Notes: generated from the sequence alone by a model not told the origin. Numbered from the stretch's first letter, positions 1-8,680 are shown. The stretch: DNA of 34,862 nt from an uncultured bacterium (GCA_905215405.1 CAJMQE010000039.1:1-34862), one strand, 5' to 3'. Numbers and translations: made by a program.

Positions 1-97
1 ATTCATAACCATCTCTGTAATGAACGCCCTGGAAAACTTCCTTTCCAGTTGCTTTAATAATTTCTTCTGGAATATCTCTTCCTACTGCATTAATCAT
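1..97 (-). CDS. citF: citrate lyase alpha subunit, N-terminal fragment
   Basis: Only the first 32 codons lie in the window; the gene runs off the left edge. The reading frame starts MINAVGRDIPEEII, like the start of clostridial CitF (citrate:acetyl-ACP transferase, the alpha subunit of citrate lyase). The start ATG is at 97-95, behind a purine-rich AAGGGGGAA site that overlaps the end of citE, so the two genes are tightly coupled. The identification leans on position directly after citD and citE, since too little protein is visible for motif checks. The rest of the gene, and any citX, citG or citC, would lie beyond the left edge. Confidence 0.75.
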   Translation of the reverse strand, partial: MINAVGRDIPEEIIKATGKEVFQGVHYRDGYE

Positions 98-98
98 T

Positions 99-998
99 TT
101 ACAATTCCCCCTTATAAACGCCTGATGCTTTTGCAAGTTCGATTGTACGTTTTGCACCGTCATAGAATGCGATATCGATCATCTTACCATCTACTGTAAA
201 TACGCCGATACCTAATTTACTCTTTTCATCGATTTCTCTAACAACCTTTTCAGCAAAGATGATATCTTTCTGTGTTGGTGTATAGATTTCATGTACGACA
301 TGGATCTGTCTTGGGTTAATGATTGATTTACCATCAAATCCCATCAGATGGATTGTTTCAACATCTTTCTTAAATCCTTCTGCATCATCAAGATTTGTAT
401 AAACTGTATCGAAGCACTGTACGCCTGCTGCTCTTGCTGCAATGACCATGTTCTGTCTTGCGCCCATAAGTTCAACGCCTGTACCTGTGATATGTGTCTG
501 TAAATCTTTTGTATAATCTCCACCTGATAAAGCAATACCAAACATTCTGTCTGATGCTTCACAGATTTCAAGAGCTTTCATAACACCTCTTGCTGATTCA
601 AGAGCTGCCATAAGAAGTGTTGAACCTTCTTCACGACCAAATTCTTTTTCAGCTGCAAGAACTAATTCTTCAACTGCTTTTACGTCCTGTGCGCTTTCTG
701 TCTTAGGGATACGAATTGCATCACAACCACCAGCTACGCAAACACGGATATCTTCTTTCCAGTATGGAGTATCCAGGCCATTGATACGTACAACACGTTC
801 AACTCCACGATAATCGATTTCCTGTAATGCATGATACAGTGAAAATCTTGCTGCGTCTTTCTGGCTCTGAGCTACTGCATCTTCCAGATCCAGCATAATG
901 GAATCTGGGCTGTAAATATATGGATCTTTGATTAATGATGGTTTCTGAGCATTTAAAAACATCATTGTTCTTCTTAATCTTTTCTTATTTGGATTCAT
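99..998 (-). CDS. citE: citrate lyase beta subunit (citryl-ACP lyase)
   Basis: CitE cleaves citryl-ACP to oxaloacetate and acetyl-ACP within the cytoplasmic citrate lyase complex. The 299-residue product has the HpcH/HpaI-type TIM-barrel features of CitE: an RRTMMFLNA start, the acidic MLDLEDAVA stretch near residue 35, VRING near residue 75, and GGDYTKDL in the second half. The ATG at 998-996 overlaps the citD stop codon (TAATG) and follows a GGGGAGGTG site. A longer reading frame extends to 1019, but it has no ribosome site and would overlap citD further. The length is normal for the family. Its position between citD and citF supports true CitE rather than a stand-alone CitE-like thioesterase. 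Confidence 0.93.
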   Translation of the reverse strand: MNPNKKRLRRTMMFLNAQKPSLIKDPYIYSPDSIMLDLEDAVAQSQKDAARFSLYHALQEIDYRGVERVVRINGLDTPYWKEDIRVCVAGGCDAIRIPKTESAQDVKAVEELVLAAEKEFGREEGSTLLMAALESARGVMKALEICEASDRMFGIALSGGDYTKDLQTHITGTGVELMGARQNMVIAARAAGVQCFDTVYTNLDDAEGFKKDVETIHLMGFDGKSIINPRQIHVVHEIYTPTQKDIIFAEKVVREIDEKSKLGIGVFTVDGKMIDIAFYDGAKRTIELAKASGVYKGEL

Positions 999-1297
999 TA
1001 TTTTATTGCACCTCCCCATGGAATATTTTCAGTCTGATCTACAGAACGGAAAATAGCTCCTTCAACTCTGGCTTTCAGTGTGCAATCTAAAGCACCTTTA
1101 TCAACAACTGTAATCTTTACATTAGATACTTCGAGATTGTTGAGTGTCTGCATGATCACTTTCTTAATCTGATTGCCGTACTGATTAATAACAGCACTTT
1201 CTAATGTTAAATCAACTTTTCCTGTTCCTGGCTCTACGGTTACCTGAGCATCGCTTGATTCTAATGTTCCTGCTACAGCAGGTCTTAAAATATCCAT
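998..1297 (-). CDS. citD: citrate lyase gamma subunit (acyl carrier protein)
   Basis: This 99-residue protein is the acyl carrier of citrate lyase. Its GTLESSD motif places serine 14 at the position that carries the 2'-(5''-phosphoribosyl)-3'-dephospho-CoA group in characterised CitD. The later DKGALDC(T)LKARVE block is also typical. The start MDILRP follows ATGGAGGCAATT, a good Shine-Dalgarno site. An open frame continues to 1363, but it adds a tail not seen in the family. Its stop overlaps the citE start by one base, so citD-citE-citF form one translationally coupled unit. The attached group needs CitX and CitG, which are not in the window. Confidence 0.93.
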   Translation of the reverse strand: MDILRPAVAGTLESSDAQVTVEPGTGKVDLTLESAVINQYGNQIKKVIMQTLNNLEVSNVKITVVDKGALDCTLKARVEGAIFRSVDQTENIPWGGAIK

Positions 1298-1598
1298 AAT
1301 TGCCTCCATTTCTGCGCTTCTTAATTTCAAATTTGCAGGTCTGTGCAGATTAGCGCAGTTCACAGCTCCTGCCTACGAAAGAATGGTTAGATCCTCTCGC
1401 GAAACCTATATTACTTTTGTCTGGTTCTCTTAGAACTTGGTTCTATCATAATAAAACAAGCTTAAATAACATCGTGGTTTTCCTTAAAATTTGTTAAGAA
1501 TCGGTATTTAAATTGACAAACAGAATAGAGGGGATTAAACTTACATTGCAAATTTGAAAATTCAATAAATTTGACACTTACAAACGAGGTAAAAAGTC
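1298..1598. other. divergent intergenic region, citDEF / YitT-type gene
   Basis: About 300 bases separate the two divergently transcribed units. A good promoter for the plus-strand gene is visible (see 1513-1541). On the cit side there is a small inverted repeat, AGAAC-TTG-GTTCT near 1431-1443, which could be an operator. An AT-rich stretch follows, but I could not pick a convincing minus-strand promoter. No coding sequence or structured RNA is evident. Confidence 0.5.
1513..1541 (+). promoter_or_regulatory. sigma-A promoter for the YitT-type gene
   Basis: A perfect -35 TTGACA at 1513-1518 and a -10-like TAAACT at 1536-1541 are separated by 17 bases. The gene starts about 60 bases downstream. 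Confidence 0.6.
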
Positions 1599-2441
1599 AT
1601 GAAAACACTGAAAAATTATTTGATGATCAGCCTTAGTATTTTCATTATGGCAATAGGAATTTATTTCTTCAAATTCCCGAATAATTTTTGTTTCGGAGGC
1701 GTCACAGGTTTCGCAGTTGTTATCGCAGAAGCTTTTCCAATTTCTGCCAGTAATTTTACACTGGTCATTAATATGATCCTGCTTGTTATTGGTCTTATAT
1801 TTCTGGGAAGAGAATTCGCGATCAAAACAACTTATGCGAGCATCCTGCTCTCACTGCTCCTGGTCGTATTCGAAAAGATCTATCCAATGAGTGCTCCCCT
1901 ATCCAACGAACCAATGCTCGAGTTATTATTTGCGATTGCACTTCCAGCTATCGGTTCCGCACTTCTTTTTAATATTGGAGCATCCAGTGGGGGTACCGAT
2001 GTACTCGCCATGCTGTTAAAAAAATATACGAAAGTAAAAGATATCGGTATTGCACTATTTTTAACAGACCTGGTCATGATTATCGTAGCTTGCTTTGTGT
2101 TCGATATAAAGACCGCATTATTCTCTTTTGTTGGTCTCACTGTAAAATCATTCATGATTGATGATATCATTGACAGCATCAATCTTTGTAAATCCCTGAC
2201 GATCATCTGTGATGATGCGACACAGCTCTGCGATTACATCACACATGATCTTCATAAAGGCGCTACTGTTTCTGCTGCGACTGGTGCGTACAGCAACAAA
2301 CAGAAATATATCGTTTTTACGACCGTCTCTAAAAGACAGGCACTTGAATTAAGAAATTACATACATAAAAATAACCTGAATGCATTTATTTCCGTTTCCA
2401 GTACAAGCGAAGTATTCGGCAAAGGTTTTTCATCCATCTGA
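1599..2441 (+). CDS. YitT family membrane protein (DUF161/DUF2179)
   Basis: This 280-residue protein has about five hydrophobic segments in its first 180 residues. It carries the family's GGVTGFAV motif near residue 34 and a glycine-rich GASSGGTD motif near residue 127. A soluble C-terminal domain of about 80 residues matches the DUF2179 part of YitT proteins (YIVFTTVSKRQALEL, then an ISVSSTSEVFGKGF end). The family is widespread in Firmicutes and is not biochemically assigned. The start follows GAGGT about ten bases upstream. It is the only recognised plus-strand gene in the window, has its own promoter, and ends before a strong terminator. Confidence 0.88.
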   Translation: MKTLKNYLMISLSIFIMAIGIYFFKFPNNFCFGGVTGFAVVIAEAFPISASNFTLVINMILLVIGLIFLGREFAIKTTYASILLSLLLVVFEKIYPMSAPLSNEPMLELLFAIALPAIGSALLFNIGASSGGTDVLAMLLKKYTKVKDIGIALFLTDLVMIIVACFVFDIKTALFSFVGLTVKSFMIDDIIDSINLCKSLTIICDDATQLCDYITHDLHKGATVSAATGAYSNKQKYIVFTTVSKRQALELRNYIHKNNLNAFISVSSTSEVFGKGFSSI

Positions 2442-2464
2442 TTCAAAGGAATTCCAACGAACAA

Positions 2465-2526
2465 AAAAGCTTCCCGCAAGTGGCAGATCTTGATTTTGAT
2501 CTGTTACCTGCAGGAAGCTTTTTTTA
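2465..2526. terminator. bidirectional terminator
   Basis: A long hairpin pairs the arm at 2467-2489 with the arm at 2498-2520, with a few G-U or mismatched positions. It is flanked by A and T runs on both sides. It serves both the plus-strand YitT-type gene and the converging ABC transporter gene. Confidence 0.85.
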
Positions 2527-2575
2527 ATTACTGCATGTCCTCTGAACCGCATCCAAATGAAAATGATGGCTGTCG

Positions 2576-4324
2576 TTAGGACACTGCCTCAGTTCCAAGC
2601 TGTAGCTGACTGATATTCTTATATTCTTCGCAATTCTTTAACAATTCTTCATGTGTCCCCTGTGCAATGATTTTACCTTCATCAATGACCAGAATCCTAT
2701 CTGCATTCATCACAGAGCTGACACGTTGTGCAACAATTACAATTGTTGTATCCAAAAACTGCTTCCTGATCTCATTTCTCATCAGCGCATCCGTCTTATA
2801 ATCCAGTGCACTCGAGGAATCATCCAAAATAAGGATTTCAGGGTGATTGGCAAGTGCCCTTGCGATCAAAAGACGCTGTTTCTGTCCTCCGCTCATATTT
2901 GCACCTTTAATTGCAACAAATGAATCATATCCATTTTCCATTGACTCAATATGATCGTGAATCTGTGCAATTCCAGCTGCCTGCTGTATTGTTTTGTGAT
3001 CAATATTTCTGCCCAGGTTAATATTTTCATAAACTGTATCTTCAAACAACGTATCATTTTGGAATACAACACCGAACTTCTGATGTAGTTCTTCCTGTGT
3101 ATACTTTCTGACATCTTGGCCTGCAATTCTGACAGAGCCACTATCTGCGTCATAAAAACGCATCATCAGGTTGGCCAGTGTCGTCTTTCCTGATCCAGTC
3201 GCGCCGATAATCCCAAGTGTCTGCCCTTTTTCCAACTCAAAGCTCACATTTTCCACATTATTCATCTTGCCATTATATGAAAATGTGACATTTTCAAAAG
3301 CGATCTCTTCCTGACCATTACGTTCCATGCATGCTTTCTGTTCCACTTCCTCTGCATACACCTGGTCTATCTGCTGCAGATCCCTGCATTCGTCTAAGAC
3401 CGCACCAATTCGGTAAGCAGAAGCACTTGCCTTGGAATACATTACAAATATTCTCGTAATGGAAAGCATCGCATTCAGAATAATTGTAAAATATGTTAAA
3501 AATGCAATGATCTTTCCTGGCTGAGTCAATCCCGCATTGACACGGTACGCGCCAACAACGATCAATACGACCCATCCCATATTTAAAAGAAAGTTCATGA
3601 CTGGATTCGTTACTGCCATGATCATCCCAGCTTTTTTCTCTTTCCTTACCACATTCGAATTGATCTTTTCAAATTCGCCTTTTTCATATGCAGTTTTAGA
3701 AAGTGCCTTCAATACACGGATTCCAGTAATACTTTCTCTTACCTTTCTAATCAGCTTATCTGCTGCTGTCTGCTGTTCACTATAAAGCGGCACCCCTTTT
3801 TTTGATACAAAGAATACCACGATTCCAAGAAATGGAAGTGTAGCGATCAAAATCAGCGAAAGGACCGGATCCAGTGTCATAGTGACCACAATTCCACCAA
3901 ACAACAGAATCGGTGCTCTGACTCCGAGTCTCTGCATTCTGCCTATAAAATTATGCAGGTTATACGTATCTGTTGTCATTCTCGAGATCAGTGAACTTTC
4001 TGTAAAATGATCCACCTGATTACAGGAAAGATCCTGTATCTTTCTGAACAGATCATTTCTGATCGTTCTGGCCGAATCTCTCGCGACCGCTGACGCCATC
4101 CTATTTGCAATCACATTGCCAAGCACAGCACAAATAGCACAGAGCAACATCACCAGCCCCCATAGTAAGACTTTATTGATATCATTCTGCACAACTACTT
4201 CATCAATAATATACGCCAGTATCCATGGTAAGAGCAGATCCATGACAGTTCCGAAAAATTTAACCGCGAACCCGCCAGCCATACGCCAGTAATACGGTTT
4301 TAAATATCTGTTTATAATTCTCAT
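2576..4324 (-). CDS. ABC exporter half-transporter with degenerate ATP site
   Basis: This 582-residue protein has the MsbA-like layout, with about six membrane helices in residues 1-300 and an ATPase domain from about 340. Walker A is GATGSGKTT (374-382) and the signature is MSGGQ (477-481). The Walker B end reads LDDS, with Asp502 where the catalytic Glu normally sits. The switch histidine is replaced by Gln533 (VAQR). That pair of changes is the hallmark of the degenerate-site subunit of heterodimeric exporters such as TM287/288 or BmrCD. The usual canonical partner gene is not next to it. The ribosome site (GAGGAG) is unusually far, about 16 bases, from the only available ATG. The substrate is unknown. 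Confidence 0.9.
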   Translation of the reverse strand: MRIINRYLKPYYWRMAGGFAVKFFGTVMDLLLPWILAYIIDEVVVQNDINKVLLWGLVMLLCAICAVLGNVIANRMASAVARDSARTIRNDLFRKIQDLSCNQVDHFTESSLISRMTTDTYNLHNFIGRMQRLGVRAPILLFGGIVVTMTLDPVLSLILIATLPFLGIVVFFVSKKGVPLYSEQQTAADKLIRKVRESITGIRVLKALSKTAYEKGEFEKINSNVVRKEKKAGMIMAVTNPVMNFLLNMGWVVLIVVGAYRVNAGLTQPGKIIAFLTYFTIILNAMLSITRIFVMYSKASASAYRIGAVLDECRDLQQIDQVYAEEVEQKACMERNGQEEIAFENVTFSYNGKMNNVENVSFELEKGQTLGIIGATGSGKTTLANLMMRFYDADSGSVRIAGQDVRKYTQEELHQKFGVVFQNDTLFEDTVYENINLGRNIDHKTIQQAAGIAQIHDHIESMENGYDSFVAIKGANMSGGQKQRLLIARALANHPEILILDDSSSALDYKTDALMRNEIRKQFLDTTIVIVAQRVSSVMNADRILVIDEGKIIAQGTHEELLKNCEEYKNISQLQLGTEAVS

Positions 4325-4658
4325 AATCCAGTTTTTTTACTCCTCTCCATACAGCAAAGAGCTTTCTACTATTTCCTGTCCATAAAAAGATTTATCGGTA
4401 ATTCGTTTCAGCTTTTCGTATCTTTATTCCGGTTTCAACCTGCTATGAATTGCATTGGTTAGCAGTTTCCTCCATTCTTGCTTTTGCTTATCTAAACAGT
4501 AACTGCTTACATAAAAAAGCCTGGTCACTACCAGCTAAATCACATGGCAGCCACCAGGCTAATTATATCATATTTTCCAGAAGTTTACACTTCTTTTACG
4601 TTCCGTTACAAACCTGCCTAATCATAAAACAGAGAAGAACCTTACGCCGGTTCCTATC
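4325..4658. other. intergenic region between apt and ABC transporter genes
   Basis: About 330 bases. The apt-proximal part holds a clear terminator (4511-4560). The remainder, about 190 bases, should contain the ABC gene's promoter, but I see no well-matched -35/-10 pair there. No coding sequence was recognised. Confidence 0.4.
4511..4560 (-). terminator. apt: rho-independent terminator after apt
   Basis: On the minus strand AGCCTGGT pairs with ACCAGGCT. An inner TGCCA/TGGTA stem extends it across a small internal loop, and a TTTTTT run follows. It separates apt from the ABC transporter gene. Confidence 0.8.
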
Positions 4659-5183
4659 CTATTTACCTTCGTACTTAATAACAGAGTCAACTACTGTTCC
4701 TGTCAACTTATCACGGCCATTAAGTCCCTGCAGTTCCATTAAGAATACAGCTTTGACAACTTCACCACCAAGTTCTTTTACAAGCTTGATGATTGCTTCT
4801 GTTGTTCCACCAGTTGCCATAAGATCATCGATAATAACAACTTTCTGACCAGGTTTGATTGCATCTTTATGGATTTCAATTGTTGCTGTACCATATTCAA
4901 GTGCATATTCAACAGATACTGTTTCACAAGGTAATTTACCTTTCTTTCTAACTGGAATAAATGGTTTGTGCATGTTATAAGCAATAGGCACACCAAAAAT
5001 GAAGCCCCTTGATTCTGGTCCAAGGACAAGATCAAAATCTACATCCTTTAATAATTCCTGCATATTATCGATTGCGAGATGAAGACCATCTGCATCCTGT
5101 AACACACTGGTTACATCTCTGAAAATAATGCCTTCCTTAGGAAAATCAGGGATACTTCTTACATATTCTTCTACTTTTTTCAT
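4659..5183 (-). CDS. apt: adenine phosphoribosyltransferase
   Basis: Apt salvages adenine to AMP using PRPP in the cytoplasm. The 174-residue protein has the PRPP-binding loop VVIIDDLMATGGT at residues 115-127. It also has the family's IPDFPKEGIIFRD start and GPESRGFIFG near residue 55. The length is normal and the start follows GGAGG. In many Firmicutes apt sits between recJ and relA. Here recJ is separated from apt by a sugar-isomerase-like gene, and relA is replaced by an ABC transporter gene. A TATAAT box 18-23 bases upstream of the start suggests apt may also have its own promoter. Confidence 0.96.
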   Translation of the reverse strand: MKKVEEYVRSIPDFPKEGIIFRDVTSVLQDADGLHLAIDNMQELLKDVDFDLVLGPESRGFIFGVPIAYNMHKPFIPVRKKGKLPCETVSVEYALEYGTATIEIHKDAIKPGQKVVIIDDLMATGGTTEAIIKLVKELGGEVVKAVFLMELQGLNGRDKLTGTVVDSVIKYEGK

Positions 5184-5247
5184 TTCTTAAATTCCTCCAT
5201 TATATTCAAACCATACGACTCGAAAGCCGGTATGGAACATAGCATCA

Positions 5248-6084
5248 TCAGACTTCTGCATAAGTCTTTTCCATGAACTCTCTGGTTGCGATCGCATTTT
5301 CAGGGACCGTATTTTCAAGTGTAACATGGATATATGGTTTATGTTCTTTGATCAGTTTTAACAACAGTCTGTAATTAAGCCCGCCTGTACCTGCTGCGAT
5401 GGATTTGATTTCATCACCTTCCACAACAAAATCTTTTGCGTGAACAACAGCAATATCATTTCCAAGCAGATCAAATGCCTGCTGAATAATTGCATCCTGA
5501 TCTTTGATATTGTCAAGTGACAGAACATTTACTGGATCAAAGATGATCTGCAGATTTGGAGAATTGATGGCATCAAGAACCTTTCTTGCTCTTTCCAGGT
5601 TATAGACTACATGCTTATAAACTGGTTCGATTGCAAAGATAACGCCCATCTTTTCCGCATATTCCACAATCGGTGTCACATTCTTAATAAAGATCTGAAG
5701 TGCTTCCTCTGAATGATTTGCCGGTTCAAACTTATATTCTGTATTTACAGCACCTGTCTCCGTACCCACTACGCCACAGCCCAGGATACTTGCAAAACGA
5801 ATATGTGCCTTATACTGTTCCATGATCTGTGCCAGCTGCTCAGGGTCAGGATTGCAAAGGTTCAGATAGCAACCAAGTACAGCAACATCTACTTTATTGT
5901 CTGCGCATAATTCTTTTATGTGCATGGCAAGACCTGGTGTCATTGTCTCAATTGTTGGTTTGAATTCCTTGATTGATTTCTTTAATGCAATGTGCATGCA
6001 TTTAAATCCCTGATTATGTATATTGGGAATTAATTCATCTATTGGTGCATACTTCACATCATGTGCTCTGATACCTAATCTCAT
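5248..6084 (-). CDS. sugar phosphate isomerase/epimerase-like TIM barrel
   Basis: This 278-residue protein belongs to the xylose isomerase-like/AP endonuclease family 2 barrel group. Likely metal ligands appear in order: Glu in FAIEPVYKH, Asp in IIFDPVN, His in VVHAKD and Glu in TLENT. This is the pattern of L-ribulose-5-phosphate or hydroxypyruvate type isomerases and epimerases, but the sequence alone does not fix the substrate. It has a strong promoter of its own with a candidate operator just downstream, so it is probably a regulated carbohydrate gene. It lies between recJ and apt, which are usually adjacent, and looks like an insertion there. The start ATG follows GGAGAA. Confidence 0.8.
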   Translation of the reverse strand: MRLGIRAHDVKYAPIDELIPNIHNQGFKCMHIALKKSIKEFKPTIETMTPGLAMHIKELCADNKVDVAVLGCYLNLCNPDPEQLAQIMEQYKAHIRFASILGCGVVGTETGAVNTEYKFEPANHSEEALQIFIKNVTPIVEYAEKMGVIFAIEPVYKHVVYNLERARKVLDAINSPNLQIIFDPVNVLSLDNIKDQDAIIQQAFDLLGNDIAVVHAKDFVVEGDEIKSIAAGTGGLNYRLLLKLIKEHKPYIHVTLENTVPENAIATREFMEKTYAEV

Positions 6085-6111
6085 ACTCTATTCTCCATTT
6101 CTGATTGATTT

Positions 6112-6137
6112 ATGTAAACTAATCTGTTTTTTTACAT
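6112..6137. promoter_or_regulatory. candidate operator (inverted repeat)
   Basis: ATGTAAA and TTTACAT form a 7-bp inverted repeat with a 12-base spacer, about 10 bases downstream of the -10 box of the isomerase-like gene. That position suits a repressor. The regulator is not identified. Confidence 0.4.
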
Positions 6138-6146
6138 TTACATCTA

Positions 6147-6175
6147 ATTTTACTATCGTTGTAGACATGTGTCAA
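6147..6175 (-). promoter_or_regulatory. sigma-A promoter for the isomerase-like gene
   Basis: On the minus strand a perfect TTGACA -35 (6175-6170) and a TAAAAT -10 (6152-6147) are separated by 17 bases. The gene starts about 60 bases downstream. Confidence 0.7.
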
Positions 6176-6275
6176 CTTGAAATTCATTTGTGATTTTCAC
6201 ATAAGCCTACAATTCGATTCGAATATTATAAATACCTGTCACTATAAAAATCACGAAAAGGCAGCCGACGAAATA

Positions 6276-6703
6276 TCATGCATTGCGATTCCAAGCATAT
6301 CATCCCCAGGCGCTGCCTCCGGCAGCCGCCGTCCCCTTCACGCACCTAGCGAGCCTCCGGCGAGCACCTTTCTGCGCAATCCATTACCTTTTGGGGAACC
6401 TTTGCGAGGACGTCGGTCCTTGGGCTGTGTCCTTTACAGCCCTAGTACCGTTACGCCGCAGCAGAACGAAAGTGTGTTTCACAAAAGGTTATGCATTGCG
6501 CCACTCCCCAGGCGCTGCCTCCGGCAGTCGCCGTCCCCCTTCACGCACCTAGCAAGCCTCCGGCGAGCACCTTTCTGCGCAATCCATTACCTTTTGAGGA
6601 ACCTTTGCGAGGACGTCGGTCCTTGGGCTGTGTCCTTTACAGCCCTAGTACCGTTACGCCGCAGCAGAACGAAAGTGTGTTCCACAAAAGGTCATGCATT
6701 GCG
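6276..6703 (-). repeat. two tandem copies of a GC-rich structured element overlapping the recJ stop
   Basis: Two near-identical units (about 6276-6488 and 6489-6691) are bounded by three occurrences of CGCAATGCAT(G/A)A at 6276-6287, 6489-6500 and 6692-6703. The last occurrence is the recJ 3' end. The second unit differs from the first by scattered substitutions and a one-base insertion. Each unit is much more GC-rich than its surroundings and can fold extensively on the minus strand. It has a GGGCTGT/ACAGCCC hairpin, a GGAC/GTCC hairpin, and two hairpins with GGA triloops closed by GCC/GGC. In unit 2 there is also long-range pairing between 6590-6602 and 6679-6691, and between 6495-6501 and 6577-6583. 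Open frames crossing it look like artefacts. It could be an intergenic repeat family or an RNA element. Confidence 0.85.
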
Positions 6704-8410
6704 CCACTCCATTACGATATACTGCAAACTCGTCCTTCCATTATATTCATTTATCCCCGGATAATACATAATCGAAATCACGTCCCCACGTTTTGGAATT
6801 TCAGTCCCTTCTTCCACTCTGAACGAAATCGCCTCAGCCAGGTATCCTCTCTCATTTTCAAGAGACATCTTGAGAACATTTTTATTCTTTCCTATCAAGA
6901 AACTATTTCTGACCAATAATTTTCGATCTGCAAATACCGGTTTCTCATTTCCTTTTCCAAATGGCTCCAACACCGACAGCTGATTTACAAAATCCATCGT
7001 TACATAATCCACTGGCATTGGTACGTCGATCCAAGTAACTGGAGTCAGATCTTCCTCTGTCATTTCCTCATAATCATTAAGACCACGACGAAGTTTCTCT
7101 ACATTTTCCTCTGGAAGTGACATTCCTGCTGCCATTGGATGTCCGCCGAATTTTGTCAGCAGTCCGGCACATTTATTCAATTCTTCGAACATATTATAGC
7201 CCTCAATAGATCTAGCCGAACCTTTCACTCCCTCCTCTGCTCTCGTCAATACGATAGACGGCTTGTAAAAATGTTCACGTAGGCGGCCCGCAATAATACC
7301 AGCGATACTTTCATGGCAGCCCGGTAAAAACACGACCAGTACATTGTCATTTCTGAGTTCAGAACTTTCTACCAACTCGATTGCTTTCTTTGTTTCATCC
7401 ATCGTCATATCTTTTCGTTCGTCATTGAGTGCCTTCAGATCTCCGGCTTTTTCAGCCGCTGCATCCGCATCTTGTTCCAGTAGCATTTCCAAGGCACGTT
7501 TTGCTGTATCCAGACGACCGCTGGCATTCAGACATGGGCCAATCACAAACCCGATGTGATAGGCACTAATATGATCCACATCAATACCACACTGCTGAAT
7601 CAGTGCATCCAACCCTTTATTATGTATTTTTTTAATTCTTTCCAGCCCGTTTTTTACAATAATTCTGTTTTCTTCCCGAAGGTCTACAATATCCCCAACA
7701 GTTGCAATCGCCGCAAATACCAGCAATTCATCCATTCCCGATGGATGATCAAATCCCATTTCCCGGTATAATACCTGCACCAGTTTAAATGCTACTCCTG
7801 CTCCACAGAGTAATTTAAACGGATACGGACAATCAGGCTGTTTGGGGTTTACAATTGCATCTGCCTCTGAACTTAAGAAATGTCTTCCCTGCTCATCTTC
7901 TGTATACGGAATATCATGATGATCCGTTACCAGCATCGTCATACCGAGCTTTTTTGCATAGGCGATCTGTTCAATTGCCGCAATACCATTATCACAGGTA
8001 ATGATCGTGTCGATTCCTTCCTCGTATGCATTCTGAATCAAATGTTCATTAATCCCATATCCATCTGTAATTCTATGCGGAATTACATAATCTACATCAG
8101 CTCCACATTTTCTGAGTCCACTCAGTAATATGTAAATGGAACAGATTCCATCGATATCATAATCGCCGATAATTCGAATTCTTTTACCTGCCCCGATCTT
8201 TTCTTTCAGAATCGTTACACATTTGACCATATCTTTCATCAACGTGGGGTCATGCAGTCTGCCCAGATCTGCATTCATATACATATCGATTTCCTTTTCA
8301 TCGGTAATATCTCTGTTCCTAATAATTCTAGCCAATACAGGATCAATCCCATATTTTTTCCCTATTCCATTAAAATCTGCTTTTTTCGCATATACTTTCC
8401 AAATACTCAT
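6692..8410 (-). CDS. recJ: single-stranded-DNA-specific exonuclease RecJ
   Basis: RecJ degrades single-stranded DNA 5' to 3' in recombination and mismatch repair. The 572-residue protein shows the DHH-family motifs: GDYDIDG (82-88), ITCDNG near 138, TDHHD (162-166), and the DHHA1 motif FGGHPMAAG (421-429). The length matches the short Firmicute form. The final codons (EWRNA, then TGA) fall inside the boundary sequence of the downstream repeat. So the extreme C-terminus has either been supplied by the element or copied into it. A TATAAT box at 8539-8544 is a possible -10, though its -35 is poor. Confidence 0.95.
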   Translation of the reverse strand: MSIWKVYAKKADFNGIGKKYGIDPVLARIIRNRDITDEKEIDMYMNADLGRLHDPTLMKDMVKCVTILKEKIGAGKRIRIIGDYDIDGICSIYILLSGLRKCGADVDYVIPHRITDGYGINEHLIQNAYEEGIDTIITCDNGIAAIEQIAYAKKLGMTMLVTDHHDIPYTEDEQGRHFLSSEADAIVNPKQPDCPYPFKLLCGAGVAFKLVQVLYREMGFDHPSGMDELLVFAAIATVGDIVDLREENRIIVKNGLERIKKIHNKGLDALIQQCGIDVDHISAYHIGFVIGPCLNASGRLDTAKRALEMLLEQDADAAAEKAGDLKALNDERKDMTMDETKKAIELVESSELRNDNVLVVFLPGCHESIAGIIAGRLREHFYKPSIVLTRAEEGVKGSARSIEGYNMFEELNKCAGLLTKFGGHPMAAGMSLPEENVEKLRRGLNDYEEMTEEDLTPVTWIDVPMPVDYVTMDFVNQLSVLEPFGKGNEKPVFADRKLLVRNSFLIGKNKNVLKMSLENERGYLAEAISFRVEEGTEIPKRGDVISIMYYPGINEYNGRTSLQYIVMEWRNA

Positions 8411-8607
8411 TTTTATCCACTTTCTTAGATCTTATCTATTGATATATTGACACTAGTTCAGAAATCATTTTTTCGCAATCCTAGCTCTTATTTACACGAA
8501 CAAGTTCCTTTTCTCTGTATTTTTATATCCAGTATTCTATTATATCTCAAACCAGCCTATTAATCATCAGGAAATTATTGAACTTGGTAAATGTATTTAT
8601 TTAAAAC

Positions 8608-8680
8608 AAAAAAACAGGCATCCTGTAATCTTTTGCGAACCAGCCTATTGGGGTTTGCAAAAGATTACAGAGTACCTGCT
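8608..8680 (-). terminator. rho-independent terminator after the first chemotaxis gene
   Basis: A perfect 14-bp stem (CTGTAATCTTTTGC with its complement) is extended by AGG/CCT pairing. On the minus strand it is followed by a run of seven T. It lies just downstream of the chemotaxis gene ending at 8704 and insulates recJ. Confidence 0.88.

Noticed and set aside
5184..5247. Terminator between the isomerase-like gene and apt
   Set aside because: CCATAC/GTATGG could form a 6-bp hairpin, but no T run follows, so it could equally be chance or part of an apt promoter region.
6177..6919. Overlapping plus-strand open frames with RRAPFCAIHYL-like translations
   Set aside because: They cross the GC-rich repeat, appear in several frames because the unit is duplicated, and lack ribosome sites; they look like translation artefacts of the repeat.
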